From contig NZ_CP047385.1 of NCBI RefSeq assembly GCF_000807775.2, positions 2,542,001 to 2,606,000 of the forward strand: a DNA stretch of 64,000 nucleotides, in the 5' to 3' direction. Positions 27,797 through 37,119 of the stretch are shown here, piece by piece. The notes under the pieces are model-generated. The model had not been told where the DNA came from. It did no database searches and saw only the letters and a program-made list of their open reading frames with translations. The stretch comes from Pandoraea fibrosis. Its GTDB lineage: Bacteria; Pseudomonadota; Gammaproteobacteria; Burkholderiales; Burkholderiaceae. A program made the position numbers and the translations under genes. The stretch's first letter is position 1. The number at the start of each line of letters is the position of its first letter.

Positions 27797-28618
27797 ATGA
27801 CGTCAACGACAACCGCGGCGAGTGCCGCTCCGGGTTCGCCGACATCGCTCAAGGGCGTGCACGCGCTGGTGACGGGAGGCGCGCGCGGCATTGGCGAAGC
27901 GGTGGCCCGCTCGCTGCTGGCGCAAGGCGCACGCGTGACGCTGCTCGGACGCAGCGAAGCCACGCTCGCCAGCGGCACGCAGACATTGGCCGAGTACGGC
28001 GAAGTCGCGTGGGTCAGCGCGGACATTTCCGACGCTGTTGCGGTAGACGCCGCCTTCGCCCGCGCGGCGGAGCGGTTCGGTCCCGTGCAGGTCCTCGTGA
28101 ATAACGCCGGGCAAGCCGTCAGCGCGCCGTTCGGCAAGACGGACAGTGCGCTTTGGCAGCAAATGATCGACGTCAACCTGACGGGCACGTTTCACTGCAT
28201 TGGCGCCGCACTGCCGGCCATGCTCGCGGCAGGCTGGGGCCGCATCGTGAACGTTGCGAGTACCGCCGGGCTGATCGGTTACCCGTATGTGACGGCGTAT
28301 TGCGCGGCCAAGCATGGTGTTGTCGGGCTAACGCGTGCGCTGGCGCTCGAAGTGGCGAAAAAGGGCGTGACGGTCAACGCGGTCTGCCCGGGGTACACGG
28401 AAACGGACATCGTGCGCGACGCCGTGGCGAACATTGTCGCCAAGACCGGACGCAGTGAAGACGACGCCCGCGCGGAATTGGCCAAGCGCAATCCGCAGGG
28501 GCGTCTGGTGCAGCCGCAGGAGGTTGCCGACACCGTGCTCTGGCTCTGCCAGCCGGGCGCAGGTGCCGTGACAGGACAGTCGATCGCGGTCGCTGGCGGT
28601 GAAGTCACCGTCGGCTGA
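27797..28618 (+). CDS. SDR-family dehydrogenase of the 2-aminobenzoate operon (3-hydroxyacyl-CoA dehydrogenase-like)
   Basis: 273 residues. The Rossmann nucleotide motif is [10 protein letters not shown] near residue 30, the NNAG motif lies near 101, and the catalytic Ser, Tyr and Lys are in [21 protein letters not shown] (about 152-172). The end, [11 protein letters not shown], is normal for classical SDRs. It starts 9 bp after the monooxygenase/reductase stop. In this operon it most likely oxidises a 3-hydroxyacyl-CoA intermediate with NAD(P)+ in the beta-oxidation-like ring-cleavage sequence. The specific substrate is inferred from context, as SDR specificity cannot be read from sequence. 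Confidence 0.85.
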   Translation: MTSTTTAASAAPGSPTSLKGVHALVTGGARGIGEAVARSLLAQGARVTLLGRSEATLASGTQTLAEYGEVAWVSADISDAVAVDAAFARAAERFGPVQVLVNNAGQAVSAPFGKTDSALWQQMIDVNLTGTFHCIGAALPAMLAAGWGRIVNVASTAGLIGYPYVTAYCAAKHGVVGLTRALALEVAKKGVTVNAVCPGYTETDIVRDAVANIVAKTGRSEDDARAELAKRNPQGRLVQPQEVADTVLWLCQPGAGAVTGQSIAVAGGEVTVG

Positions 28619-28653
28619 GCGCGAATCCCAAACCCATTCAAGGAGATCGGCCC

Positions 28654-29517
28654 ATGAGCGACGTGAAACTGACGATGGCGCATCACAAGCGCCCGTTCGC
28701 GAACTATGAAGCCAAGCACTTTCTGTGGTCGGTGTCGAACGACGCGCAAGGGCGTCCGAGTATCGGCACGATCACGCTGAACCGTCCCGAGAAGAAGAAT
28801 CCGTTGACGTTCGACTCGTATGCCGAACTGCGCGATCTGTTTCGCGGGCTGGTCTACGCGACGGACATCAAGACGGTCGTGGTGACGGGCGCGGGCGGCA
28901 ATTTCTGCTCGGGCGGCGACGTCCACGAAATCATTGGCCCGCTCACGCAGATGAGCATGCCGGAGTTGCTGGATTTCACTCGCATGACGGGCGATCTGGT
29001 CAAGGCGATGCGTGCCTGCCCGCAGCCGATCATCAGCGCGATCGACGGCATTTGCGCCGGCGCGGGCGCAATGGTGGCGCTTGCCTCGGACATGCGTCTG
29101 GGCACGCCGCAGACGAAGACTGCCTTCCTGTTCGTGCGCGTGGGTCTGGCGGGCGCCGATATGGGCGCTTGCACGCTGCTGCCGCGCATGATCGGTCAGG
29201 GGCGGGCATCGGAGTTGCTCTACACCGGTCGCGTGATGACGGCCGAGGAAGGGCAGCAATGGGGCTTCTTCAATGCGCTGCACGACGGCGGCGCGGTGCT
29301 TAGTGCCGCGCAGACGCTGGCCGATCAGATCGCCTGCGGTCCGACCTTCGCGCACGGCGTGACGAAGAAGCTGCTGCATCAGGAATGGAACATGGGCGTA
29401 GACGAGGCCATCGAGGCGGAAGCCGAGGCGCAGGCGATCTGCATGCAGACGAAGGATTTCCGTCGCGCTTACGACGCCTTCGTGGCGAAACAGAAACCGG
29501 TGTTCCAGGGCGACTGA
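28654..29517 (+). CDS. Enoyl-CoA hydratase/isomerase-family protein of the 2-aminobenzoate operon
   Basis: 287 residues, preceded by AAGGAGATC. It is a crotonase-fold enzyme with an oxyanion-hole segment in [15 protein letters not shown] (about 79-93), an [18 protein letters not shown] block near 130, and the [15 protein letters not shown] segment near 166, where other family members carry catalytic acids. A ~25-residue N-terminal extension precedes the core. It should hydrate, hydrolyse or isomerise a CoA-bound cyclic intermediate after the monooxygenase/reductase step; crotonase-fold enzymes also include ring-opening hydrolases, which would fit a cyclic ketone. It is cytoplasmic, and the acyl-CoA dehydrogenase gene follows 13 bp downstream. 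Confidence 0.85.
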   Translation: MSDVKLTMAHHKRPFANYEAKHFLWSVSNDAQGRPSIGTITLNRPEKKNPLTFDSYAELRDLFRGLVYATDIKTVVVTGAGGNFCSGGDVHEIIGPLTQMSMPELLDFTRMTGDLVKAMRACPQPIISAIDGICAGAGAMVALASDMRLGTPQTKTAFLFVRVGLAGADMGACTLLPRMIGQGRASELLYTGRVMTAEEGQQWGFFNALHDGGAVLSAAQTLADQIACGPTFAHGVTKKLLHQEWNMGVDEAIEAEAEAQAICMQTKDFRRAYDAFVAKQKPVFQGD

Positions 29518-29530
29518 CGCGAGCGAGACG

Positions 29531-30715
29531 ATGAGCGATATCACTCCCCACAATGCACGCAACGCCGAGTTTCTGGCGTGGCCGTTTTTTGACGACGCGC
29601 ATCGCCGTCTGGGCACGGAGCTGGACGCCTGGTGTTCGCGCGAACTGAAGGTCGATCATCACGCGGACACCGATGCCACGTGCGTGGCGCTGGTGCGCCA
29701 ACTGGGACGCGCTGGCTGGCTGAAGTATTGCGTGCCCGCGAGTCATGGCGGTGCGCTGGACAAGCTCGATTCGCGTGCGTTGTGTGTGTTGCGTGAAACG
29801 CTCGCGCGTCACGACGGCCTCGCGGACTTTGCCTTTGCGATGCAGGGGCTGGGCAGCGGTGCGATCACGCTCGCAGGCAGCGAGGCGCTCAAGCAGCGCT
29901 ATCTGCCGCGTGTGGCCTCGGGCGAGGCGGTCGCGGCGTTCGCCCTGTCGGAGCCGAACGCCGGTTCTGACGTGGCGGCCATGGCCTGCACGGCCACGCT
30001 GGACGGCGACGACTATGTGCTCAATGGCGAGAAGACCTGGATTTCGAATGGCGGGATCGCGGACTTCTATTGTGTTTTCGTTCGCACGGGCGAAGCGCCG
30101 GGCGCGCGCGGCATCAGCGCTTTCGTGGTGGATGCGAATACCCCGGGGCTGACGATCGCGGAGCGCATCGACGTGAGTGCTCCGCATCCGCTCGCGCGTC
30201 TGAAGTTCGAGAACTGCCGTGTGCCGGTCTCGCAGCGCCTTGGCGAAGCCGGGCAGGGCTTCAAGGTCGCGATGATGACGCTGGATATTTTCCGCGCTTC
30301 GGTGGCGGCGGCGTCGTTGGGTTTTGCTCGTCGTGCGCTCGACGAAGGGTTGGCGCGCGCGAAGTCGCGCGAGATGTTCGGACAGACGCTCGCGGACTTC
30401 CAGATTACGCAGGCCGCACTGGGCGACATGGCGACGTCGGTGGACGCGGCGGCCTTGCTGACGTATCGCGCGGCCTGGCAGCGCGATGTGCAGGGGCAGC
30501 GCACGACACGCGAAGCGGCGATGGCGAAGATGTTTGCGACAGAATCGGCGCAGCAGGTCATTGACCGCGCCTTGCAGATGTTCGGTGGTGCAGGGGTGGT
30601 GTCGGGCGCCATCGTGGAGCGTCTGTATCGGGAGATTCGCTCGCTTCGGATCTATGAAGGGGCAACGGAAGTACAAAAGCTGATCATCGCGCGAGAACTG
30701 CTCAAGGACGCCTGA
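29531..30715 (+). CDS. Acyl-CoA dehydrogenase of the 2-aminobenzoate operon
   Basis: 394 residues, the usual size. Family motifs are [15 protein letters not shown] near 138, [10 protein letters not shown] near 170 (FAD/substrate loop), RREI/QITQA-type helices in the C-terminal four-helix bundle, and the late segment [15 protein letters not shown], whose Glu in YEGATE is the position of the catalytic base in this family. It oxidises an acyl-CoA at the alpha-beta bond and passes electrons to ETF. Within the operon the substrate is presumably a (cyclo)aliphatic CoA ester derived from aminobenzoyl-CoA. It lies 13 bp from the hydratase gene and about 40 bp from the ligase gene. Confidence 0.87.
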   Translation: MSDITPHNARNAEFLAWPFFDDAHRRLGTELDAWCSRELKVDHHADTDATCVALVRQLGRAGWLKYCVPASHGGALDKLDSRALCVLRETLARHDGLADFAFAMQGLGSGAITLAGSEALKQRYLPRVASGEAVAAFALSEPNAGSDVAAMACTATLDGDDYVLNGEKTWISNGGIADFYCVFVRTGEAPGARGISAFVVDANTPGLTIAERIDVSAPHPLARLKFENCRVPVSQRLGEAGQGFKVAMMTLDIFRASVAAASLGFARRALDEGLARAKSREMFGQTLADFQITQAALGDMATSVDAAALLTYRAAWQRDVQGQRTTREAAMAKMFATESAQQVIDRALQMFGGAGVVSGAIVERLYREIRSLRIYEGATEVQKLIIARELLKDA

Positions 30716-30754
30716 GCGCTGTCATTGAGCCTTACCGGGGGCAAGGAGAAGCAC

Positions 30755-32398
30755 ATGGAACGATCTGGACATCTCGACACTTTCGCGCGCGACAATCTGC
30801 CGCCCGCCGATCAGTGGCCCGAGTTTCTGCTGGACAATCCGGATGTGGCATACCCGGCGCGCATCAATTGCGCTGCCGAACTGCTGGATCGTGTGATCGA
30901 GGAGGGCCGCGGCGACGCGCCCGCGATCTATTCGGTGGAGAACGGCACGCCGACGGTCACGACGTATCTCGGTTTGCGCGAGATGGTGGATCGCATCGCT
31001 CATGTGCTTCGGGGCGACATGGGATTGGTGCCGGGCAATCGCGTGTTGCTGCGCGGCCCGAACAATCTGTTCATGGCCGCCGCGTGGCTTGCGGTGATCA
31101 AGGCGGGACTGGTCGGGGTGCCGACGATGCCGCTGCTCCGTGCGAAGGAACTCAAGCAGATCGTCGACAAGGCGGAGATTGGCGCCGCCTTGTGCGACGG
31201 CCGTCTGAAGGAGGAGCTTGAGTTCAATCGCCAGTCGACGCACGAGTACTTCTGTCCGGCGTTGAGGCAGGTGGTGTATTTCCACGAGGTGGGTGAGGAC
31301 TCACTGGAGGCGCGGATGGCGCGTCAGCCGGCGAGTTTCGAGGCCTGCGACACGGCGGTGGACGATGTGTGTCTGATCGCCTTCACCAGTGGTACGACGG
31401 GCCAGCCGAAGGGCACGATGCATTTTCATCGCGACGTGCTTGCGATGTGCGATCTGTTTCCCCGTCATGTGCTGAAGCCGGGGCCGGACGATATTTTCTG
31501 TGGCACCCCCCCGTTAGCGTTCACTTTCGGTACGGGCGGCCTGTTGACGTTCCCTTTGCGTGTCGGCGCGGCGACGGTATTGCTGGAGAAGCTCACGCCG
31601 GACAGTCTGTTGCAGGCGATCGAGCAGTACCGCGCGACGGTCTGTTTCACGGCGCCGACGTTCTATCGTCAGATGGCGGCGCTGGTGGGCAAGTACGATC
31701 TGTCGAGTCTGAAGAAGACGGTATCGGCAGGCGAGGCATTGCCCGATGCTACGCGTCAGTTGTGGAAGCAGGCATCGGGCATCGAGATGATCGACGGCAT
31801 TGGCGGCACGGAGATGATCCACATTTTCATCTCGGCAGCGAACGGCGACGTGGTGCCGGGAGCGATTGGCAAGCCGGTGCCGGGCTATATCGCGATGATC
31901 GTGGACGAGAACATGCAGCCGCTGCCGCCGGGCAAGGTGGGCAAGCTGGCGGTGAAGGGGCCGACCGGGTGCCGATATCTCGCGGACTCGCGCCAGACGA
32001 ATTATGTGAAGAACGGCTGGAATCTGCCGGGCGACACGTTCATGTGCGACGAAGCGGGCAATTACTACTATCAGGCCCGTTCGGACGACATGATTGTCTC
32101 GGCCGGGTACAACATCGCTGGCCCGGAGGTGGAGTCGGCACTGTTGCAGCATCCGGCGGTGGCGGAGTGCGGTGTGGTCGGTGCGAGCGATGAGGCACGC
32201 GGCCAGATCGTGAAGGCGTATGTGGTACTCAAGGCCGGCGAGGCGCGCGATGACTCGATGGTGAAGGCGCTTCAGGAGTATGTGAAGGCTAACATCGCGC
32301 CGTACAAATACCCTCGGGCGATTGAGTTTGTCGACGCGCTGCCTCGCACGGAAACGGGTAAGCTGCAACGCTTCAAGCTCCGGCAGATGGGGCAGTGA
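30755..32398 (+). CDS. abmA: 2-Aminobenzoate-CoA ligase (benzoate-CoA ligase family)
   Basis: 547 residues from ATG 30755, with AAGGAG 7-8 bp upstream; an upstream in-frame start at 30725 is less likely. Adenylate-forming enzyme: P-loop FTSGTTGQPKGTMHF near 212, substrate-site stretch PPLAFTFGTGGLLTF near 254, GIGGTEMIHIFIS near 350, and catalytic Lys in PRTETGKLQRFKL near the C-terminus. The benzoate-CoA ligase-like sequence and the operon context indicate activation of 2-aminobenzoate (anthranilate) with ATP and CoA, the entry step of this pathway. Benzoate or salicylate as substrate cannot be excluded by sequence alone. The gene symbol follows the Azoarcus pathway naming and is tentative. 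Confidence 0.82.
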   Translation: MERSGHLDTFARDNLPPADQWPEFLLDNPDVAYPARINCAAELLDRVIEEGRGDAPAIYSVENGTPTVTTYLGLREMVDRIAHVLRGDMGLVPGNRVLLRGPNNLFMAAAWLAVIKAGLVGVPTMPLLRAKELKQIVDKAEIGAALCDGRLKEELEFNRQSTHEYFCPALRQVVYFHEVGEDSLEARMARQPASFEACDTAVDDVCLIAFTSGTTGQPKGTMHFHRDVLAMCDLFPRHVLKPGPDDIFCGTPPLAFTFGTGGLLTFPLRVGAATVLLEKLTPDSLLQAIEQYRATVCFTAPTFYRQMAALVGKYDLSSLKKTVSAGEALPDATRQLWKQASGIEMIDGIGGTEMIHIFISAANGDVVPGAIGKPVPGYIAMIVDENMQPLPPGKVGKLAVKGPTGCRYLADSRQTNYVKNGWNLPGDTFMCDEAGNYYYQARSDDMIVSAGYNIAGPEVESALLQHPAVAECGVVGASDEARGQIVKAYVVLKAGEARDDSMVKALQEYVKANIAPYKYPRAIEFVDALPRTETGKLQRFKLRQMGQ

Positions 32399-32465
32399 GG
32401 TCAGAGGGGAGCGCTCCAGTCGGCGCTCACTCACTTAGTCGATCCTGCACGCAGGGGAGGAAAGA

Positions 32466-32939
32466 ATGATGTCGGAGACCGACGTGAGCGCACACGCATT
32501 CGTCAAGCCGTTGCTGGTGCGTTTCAAGCACTGCGATCCGGCGGGCATCGTGTTTTATCCGCGCTATTTCGAAATGATCAACGATCTGGTCGAAGACTGG
32601 TGCGCGGAAGGACTCAATCTGTCGTTCGGCGAGATGCATTTGCGCGACGGCATGGGCGTGCCGACCGCCAACATCGAATGCCGCTTCAGTGCCCCCAGTT
32701 TTCTGGGCGAGACGCTACTGCGCTCGCTGGAAGTTACGCGCCTCGGTCGCTCGTCCATGACGCTGCGCATCCGGTTCGCCGGTGCCAACGACGAGACGCG
32801 TCTACAAGCCACGCTGGTACTGGTCTGGGTCGCGAAAGGCGAGGGCGGAAGACCCTCTCCAATCGCCGTACCCCCGGCCCAACGCGAGGCCATTGTGCGC
32901 TTTGCCGCACCCGATTCTGTCATTGAAGGAGTGTCCTGA
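32466..32939 (+). CDS. Acyl-CoA thioesterase (4HBT hot-dog fold)
   Basis: 157 residues, with GGGAGG before a double ATG (32466 or 32469). The short hot-dog thioesterase signature FKHCDPAGIVFYPRYFEM contains the Asp used by 4-hydroxybenzoyl-CoA thioesterases, and the RFSAPSFLGETL segment follows. It would release CoA from aromatic or dead-end CoA intermediates; a similar thioesterase accompanies other aminobenzoyl-CoA clusters and is thought to prevent CoA depletion. The stop shares a base with the start of the next gene (TGATG), so the two are coupled. Confidence 0.83.
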   Translation: MMSETDVSAHAFVKPLLVRFKHCDPAGIVFYPRYFEMINDLVEDWCAEGLNLSFGEMHLRDGMGVPTANIECRFSAPSFLGETLLRSLEVTRLGRSSMTLRIRFAGANDETRLQATLVLVWVAKGEGGRPSPIAVPPAQREAIVRFAAPDSVIEGVS

Positions 32940-33349
32940 TGCTGCAAGTTCTGCAACCGCCCGAATGGGCGAAACCGCGCGGCTACGCCAACGGCATGGC
33001 GTTCGAGATGACGGCCGGCAGCCGCATCGTGTTTGTCGGCGGTCAAATTGGCTGGAACGGACAGCAACGTTTCGAAACGGATGATTTCGCTCTGCAAGTG
33101 CGCCAGACACTCGAGAATATCGTCGCGATCCTGGCCGAAGGTAACGCCAAGCCCGAACATATCGTGCGCATGACCTGGTACGTGAAGAATAAGCAGGAGT
33201 ACGTGGAAAGCTATCGGGCTATCGGTGAACACTATCGCGATATCATCGGACGCCATTTTCCCGCTATGACGGCTGTGGAAGTCGCCGATCTTGTTGAAGA
33301 CGAAGCCAAGGTTGAGATCGAAGTGACCGCGGTTGTGCCCGCCGCTTAA
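32939..33349 (+). CDS. RidA-family protein (putative enamine/imine deaminase) of the 2-aminobenzoate operon
   Basis: 136 residues. A RidA/YjgF fold is recognised from GSRIVFVGGQIGWNG, the QVRQTLENIVAILAEG helix, VRMTWYVKN and FPAMTAVEVADLVEDEAKVEIE. Canonical RidA has an Arg near residue 105 for carboxylate binding; here the matching stretch (GRHFPAMTAVEV) lacks it, so the substrate probably differs from the amino-acid-derived imines of housekeeping RidA. The first operon enzyme makes a 2-amino-cyclohexene-type CoA ester, an enamine, so this protein is a good candidate for releasing ammonia in the pathway (inference). It is the last gene of the operon. Confidence 0.8.
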   Translation: MLQVLQPPEWAKPRGYANGMAFEMTAGSRIVFVGGQIGWNGQQRFETDDFALQVRQTLENIVAILAEGNAKPEHIVRMTWYVKNKQEYVESYRAIGEHYRDIIGRHFPAMTAVEVADLVEDEAKVEIEVTAVVPAA

Positions 33350-33400
33350 GTTTCTTGTTGGTGAGTGGTTGCTTTTTGGGGGCTTTTACACCTCCCCCCC

Positions 33401-33473
33401 AGACGGACCGGGGCCCCTTTCCGCCTCTCAGACATAAACCCAACTCGCTGCAGAAAGGCGCCCCGGTCCGTCT
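33401..33473. repeat. Long-armed inverted repeat after the operon
   Basis: The left arm 33401-33420 starts AGACGGACCGGGG; the right arm 33454-33473 is its reverse complement with one mismatch in 20 bp, across a 33-bp spacer. It lies about 50 bp after the RidA stop and before the terminator at 33539-33565. RNA from either direction could fold into a strong hairpin. Confidence 0.7.
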
Positions 33474-33538
33474 CCCTCCCTCTTTGCGGTACTTCTCGCC
33501 TCAACCCCACTCCCTTCGTTTTCTCTCCCCACCAATGC

Positions 33539-33565
33539 AAAACGCCGGGCTCATCCCGGCGTTTT
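33539..33565. terminator. Bidirectional rho-independent terminator
   Basis: AAAACGCCGGG (33539-33549) and CCCGGCGTTTT (33555-33565) form an 11-bp stem with a CTCAT loop. A- and T-flanks on both sides allow it to serve both the RidA operon and the opposing allA gene. Confidence 0.85.
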
Positions 33566-33597
33566 CGCTGTCTTGCTGCCTTTTCCTGCTGCCTTCT

Positions 33598-34143
33598 CTA
33601 TGCCGCCTTCTGCGCCGCTTGCGCTGCATCCAACGCCGCCTGCGTCAGCAAATACACGCCCGGCAAATCCTGCTCGTCACAATTGTGACCCTTACCACCC
33701 CGATCCACCACTACGAAGTCACTCACTTCGTGTAATGCCAACAACGGGTGATGCCATACGCCTCGCGCATAATTCACGCCCTGCCAACCATCCGACACGA
33801 ACGCCCGCATCCGACTCACATCCAACTCGCCCGCCGGCGCTACCACCACCAGATGCGGCGTTGTCTTCAACGGAATGAACGCCTGACTCCCCAACGGATG
33901 ACGCTCCAGCATCTTCACCTCATACGGCAACTGCCTCGGCTGACCACGGAATACATTCACCAAGGTGCGCCCACCCTCCGGGCCCAGATCCACCGTCGCC
34001 AGATCGTGAAACCGCTCAGTCGTCCCGCCGTTGATCGCGAAATGCTTCGCCCCCGTCAACTCGATCACGTCGCCAAACTCCGCAAACGCCTCCCGCGTCA
34101 ATCGCTCTATCTTCAACGCCAGACCCGCCATGTCACGCTCCAT
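33598..34143 (-). CDS. allA: Ureidoglycolate lyase
   Basis: 181 residues from the ATG at 34143, with AGGGG six bases upstream; the longer open frame to 34269 is basic junk overlapping the allantoicase 3' end. Family features are the start [19 protein letters not shown], the [15 protein letters not shown] segment, [21 protein letters not shown] with the conserved His, and [12 protein letters not shown]. The cytoplasmic enzyme splits ureidoglycolate into glyoxylate and urea, the last step of allantoin/allantoate use. It follows the allantoicase gene (95-bp gap, same strand), whose product it uses. Confidence 0.92.
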   Translation of the reverse strand: MERDMAGLALKIERLTREAFAEFGDVIELTGAKHFAINGGTTERFHDLATVDLGPEGGRTLVNVFRGQPRQLPYEVKMLERHPLGSQAFIPLKTTPHLVVVAPAGELDVSRMRAFVSDGWQGVNYARGVWHHPLLALHEVSDFVVVDRGGKGHNCDEQDLPGVYLLTQAALDAAQAAQKAA

Positions 34144-34238
34144 TTTTTTCCCCTGCCTAGCCCTTCGTCGCCTCTCGCATTCCCCCACTTTCTCCGGGAC
34201 GCGAGAGGTCTTCTTTTTGCTGAGGTTGCTGACTTCGG

Positions 34239-35261
34239 TTATGCCTGCTTGTCGCTCAGACGGCCCCACAGACGCAGGCGCGACACGCCGCCGTCCGGGA
34301 TGATGTTGAAGCGGATGTGCGTGATCGCCCCCAACTTCTGTACTTGCTCTTCAAAGAAGAACTGCTTGTCCATCGCCAACTTCTGCTCGGGCAACAACAC
34401 CGGCCAGAACATGGACTGGGTGATCAACGATTGTTCCGTGCCGCCCGTCACATAGGCCGCCTGAATGGAGCAACGATCCGGGAAGTTGCCCTTGAAGTGC
34501 GCCGTGTCGACTTCGATCTTGCCAATCTCGCCCGGCTGCGCCAACGCAATGATCGCCCAGTCATTCCCCGGCTCACGTCGCCGACGCGTCTCCCAGCCAT
34601 CGCCCATGTTCACGCCACGGCCCGGCATCAGCAGGTTCGACGCCAACCCGAAATGCTGGTTGTTCGCCGCAACGACATAGCCACCGTTTTCCATCGCAAT
34701 CAGGTCGATCAGCTCGTCGCGCGAGCGTCCCGCCCAATCGCTCTGGGGCAAGCCATACAGACGCAGGCGCGCCAGACCGCCATCGGGGTACAGGTTCACG
34801 CGCACATGGGTGACCGGGCGCTGGTTGCCAATCGCATGGTAATGATGCGAGTTGCCTTGCAGCGTGGTCGAGGCGAGCAGTTCGAACCACTCGGCGCCCT
34901 CGCCGGGTGCGCCGTTAGGGCTGTAGCAGCCCTCGAGCGAGGCGGCCGGCGGGAAGTTGCCGGTGAAGTGACTGGTGTCCAGATCGACGCCAAACAACAC
35001 GCCGGCACGCGCGAGCTTGACCACGCACCAGTCGTAACCGTTCACGCGCTTGCGACGCGTCTCCCAACCATCCATCCACTTGCCGTTGTCGTCGTACTTG
35101 CCGGGGATGAACACGGCCGGCTCGGGGTTGAGCATGCGCTCTTTGGCCGCGAAGAATTCGTCGCTGGCAACGAGCGCCTGCGCTCCCAGACGCGGATCGG
35201 CCAGATTGACGTAACGGCGCACGAATTCCGGTGCGTTCGGGTCTTGCGGGACGAGGGCCAT
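34239..35261 (-). CDS. alc: Allantoicase (allantoate amidinohydrolase)
   Basis: 340 residues from the ATG at 35261; GGAG lies 11 bp before it, and a GTG at 35273 is an alternative. The protein shows two homologous jelly-roll repeats, each with a GWETRR motif (DGWETRRKR near 65; [10 protein letters not shown] near 222) and a DTxHFxGNFP motif ([11 protein letters not shown] near 94; [11 protein letters not shown] near 251), the internal duplication of allantoicases. It hydrolyses allantoate to ureidoglycolate and urea, supplying the lyase encoded next. Other purine-degradation genes (uricase, allantoinase) are not in the window. The C-terminal end repeats a RLRLWGRL segment resembling RLRLYGLP of the first repeat. 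Confidence 0.94.
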   Translation of the reverse strand: MALVPQDPNAPEFVRRYVNLADPRLGAQALVASDEFFAAKERMLNPEPAVFIPGKYDDNGKWMDGWETRRKRVNGYDWCVVKLARAGVLFGVDLDTSHFTGNFPPAASLEGCYSPNGAPGEGAEWFELLASTTLQGNSHHYHAIGNQRPVTHVRVNLYPDGGLARLRLYGLPQSDWAGRSRDELIDLIAMENGGYVVAANNQHFGLASNLLMPGRGVNMGDGWETRRRREPGNDWAIIALAQPGEIGKIEVDTAHFKGNFPDRCSIQAAYVTGGTEQSLITQSMFWPVLLPEQKLAMDKQFFFEEQVQKLGAITHIRFNIIPDGGVSRLRLWGRLSDKQA

Positions 35262-35347
35262 GTTGCTTTTCACTCCAGATAAAGGGGCCGACGTCTCGCG
35301 TCGGCAGAAACTGTGTTCGGTGTCTCTCGTGGCTTATGCCGTGAGGT

Positions 35348-36679
35348 TTATGGCGTCAGGGCCGCACTGGTCGGGGCTGCGCCCTCGGCAGTCGCGTCTG
35401 CGGATGTCGCTATCGGCTCGTAGGGCAGGGCGCCATCCAGGACTTTGTGCGCTCTCGCAAAGTCGACGTCTTTTTCCCAGGCCGCCACAACGAGCGTCGC
35501 CACGCAGTTGCCCAGCAGGTTGGTCATGGCGCGCGCAATGCCCACGAACCAGTCGACCGGCAGGATCAGCACCAGACCGATGACGGGGATCGCCGGAATG
35601 GCCGCCAATGTCGCCGCCAGTATGACGATGGCCGATCCTGGAATGCCGTGCGCCCCCTTGGACGTGAGCAATGACACGAGGATGACGAGAATCAGGTCGT
35701 GCATCGACAACGGTGTATTGGTCGCCTGCGCAATGAAGATGACGGCAAGCGTCAGATAGATGGAGAAGCCGTCGAGGTTGAAGGAGTAGCCAGTCGGCAC
35801 GACGAGCCCCACGGTGGACTTCTTAATGCCCATCCACTCGAGCTTGCGCATGATCGCAGGCAACACGGCATCCGACGACGCTGTGCCCAACACGATGGAC
35901 AACTCTTCACGGAAGTATTTGATGAACTTGAAGATGTTGAAGCCCGCCAGCCGCAACACGCCCCCCAATACGACGGTCACGAAGACGAAGCAGCTCAGGT
36001 AGAACACGAGCACCAGCAGCCCCAACTGCTTGAGCGACGACGCGCCGTATTTGCCGGTCGTGAACGCGACGGCACCCAATACGCCGAGCGGTGCGAGCCG
36101 GATGATGAACGCCATCACGCGGAAGAAGACATGGCTCAGATCTTCAATGAAGCGCGCGACCGGACGGCCCCGCTCGCCAAGGGCCGCCAACGCACAGCCG
36201 AACATGACGGAGAACACCAGGATTTGCAGGATGTCACCCTTGGCAAAGGCGTCGGTAATGGTGTCGGGAATGATCTTCAGCAAGAACCCCGCGGTGTCTT
36301 TCAACCCCTTGGCATTCTCGGTGTACGCCGCCATCGCACTCGGATCGAGACTGCGAATGTCGATGTTCATCCCCTCGCCCGGACGCGTTACCCAGGCCAA
36401 CACGGCACCGATCACCAACGCGAAGGTGGTGATGATCTCGAAGTACAAGACCGCCTTGATACCCACGCGGCCGACTTTGCGCAAATCACCCGCGCTCGCC
36501 ATGCCACTCACGACGACACAGAAGACGATCGGTCCGATGACCATCTTGATCAGCTTCAGAAAGCCATCGCCCAACGGACGTAACGACTCTCCCAACTGCG
36601 GAAACCAAATGCCAAGCGCCACACCCACTATCAACGCAATGACGACTCGGCCAAACAACGAACGGAACAGCTTGGGCAT
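35348..36679 (-). CDS. dctA: C4-dicarboxylate:cation symporter of the DAACS family
   Basis: 443 residues from the ATG at 36679 (MPKLFRSLFGR), with AGGAGA upstream; the frame is open to 36703. Typical features are KMVIGPIVFCVVVSGMAS, LGTASSDAVLPAIMRKLE (serine-rich hairpin region), PTGYSFNLDGFSIYLTLA and TSKGAHGIPGSAIVILAA. In DctA relatives the NLDG position is followed by T or S; here it is F (NLDGFS), a conservative oddity. It should import succinate, fumarate, malate or related acids with protons or sodium. It is divergent from the SDR-trehalase-GntR group, with a 440-bp gap, and upstream of the allantoicase gene on the same strand. Confidence 0.9.
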   Translation of the reverse strand: MPKLFRSLFGRVVIALIVGVALGIWFPQLGESLRPLGDGFLKLIKMVIGPIVFCVVVSGMASAGDLRKVGRVGIKAVLYFEIITTFALVIGAVLAWVTRPGEGMNIDIRSLDPSAMAAYTENAKGLKDTAGFLLKIIPDTITDAFAKGDILQILVFSVMFGCALAALGERGRPVARFIEDLSHVFFRVMAFIIRLAPLGVLGAVAFTTGKYGASSLKQLGLLVLVFYLSCFVFVTVVLGGVLRLAGFNIFKFIKYFREELSIVLGTASSDAVLPAIMRKLEWMGIKKSTVGLVVPTGYSFNLDGFSIYLTLAVIFIAQATNTPLSMHDLILVILVSLLTSKGAHGIPGSAIVILAATLAAIPAIPVIGLVLILPVDWFVGIARAMTNLLGNCVATLVVAAWEKDVDFARAHKVLDGALPYEPIATSADATAEGAAPTSAALTP

Positions 36680-37119
36680 GGTGTGTCTCCTCTGCCTGCG
36701 CAAATCACTCTCTCGGATTTCGCGATCTCTACGTCGGACGGACGGCTCTCGGGGGCTGATTTCTGTACCGCAACAACGACTTGGCGCGTTTGGCGCCGGT
36801 CAACACCGTCAGTGTAATAAGACAAGTCATACCGGTCTGACCAGTGGTGTTATGGCGAATATTAGAAAGCCAATATAGTCCGGTCAAGACGCGGCTTCTG
36901 AGGGGATTCCCTATGGTGGGGCGATGCGCCACGGCTTGTTTCGGTCCACGCGACGATCCCCTCGGCTTTGTCGGTTTTGCTGGCTGAATCCCCCGGAATT
37001 TCGGGTGAACTTCACTTTGCGCCGTCAGGTCGCACTTGTATCTGGCGCGCGGCCCCTTCGCCTTGTGCTACCTCGGGCAACGTGCACAGATCCCCCAACA
37101 ACGACAGAAGGGAGGCGCC
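36680..37119. other. Divergent control region between dctA and the SDR-trehalase operon
   Basis: 440 bases with no convincing gene. The middle (36800-36890) is AT-rich and contains a FadR-type palindrome at 36833-36843 and further CCGGTCAA sequences at about 36796 and 36880, so three GGTC half-sites occur in ~90 bp. Promoters for both directions are expected here. Confidence 0.5.
36833..36843. promoter_or_regulatory. Candidate FadR/GntR-type operator
   Basis: CGGTCTGACCA matches the GGT-N3-ACC core bound by many FadR-subfamily GntR regulators (TGGTNNNACCA, with one mismatch). A FadR-subfamily regulator is encoded at 39587, in the group that starts beside this site. The site is seen in the sequence; its use is inferred. 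Confidence 0.4.

Noticed and set aside
33355..33735. Open frames on both strands around the inverted repeat after the RidA gene
   Set aside because: Pro/Arg-rich translations running over a terminator and into the allA 3' end; no start signals.
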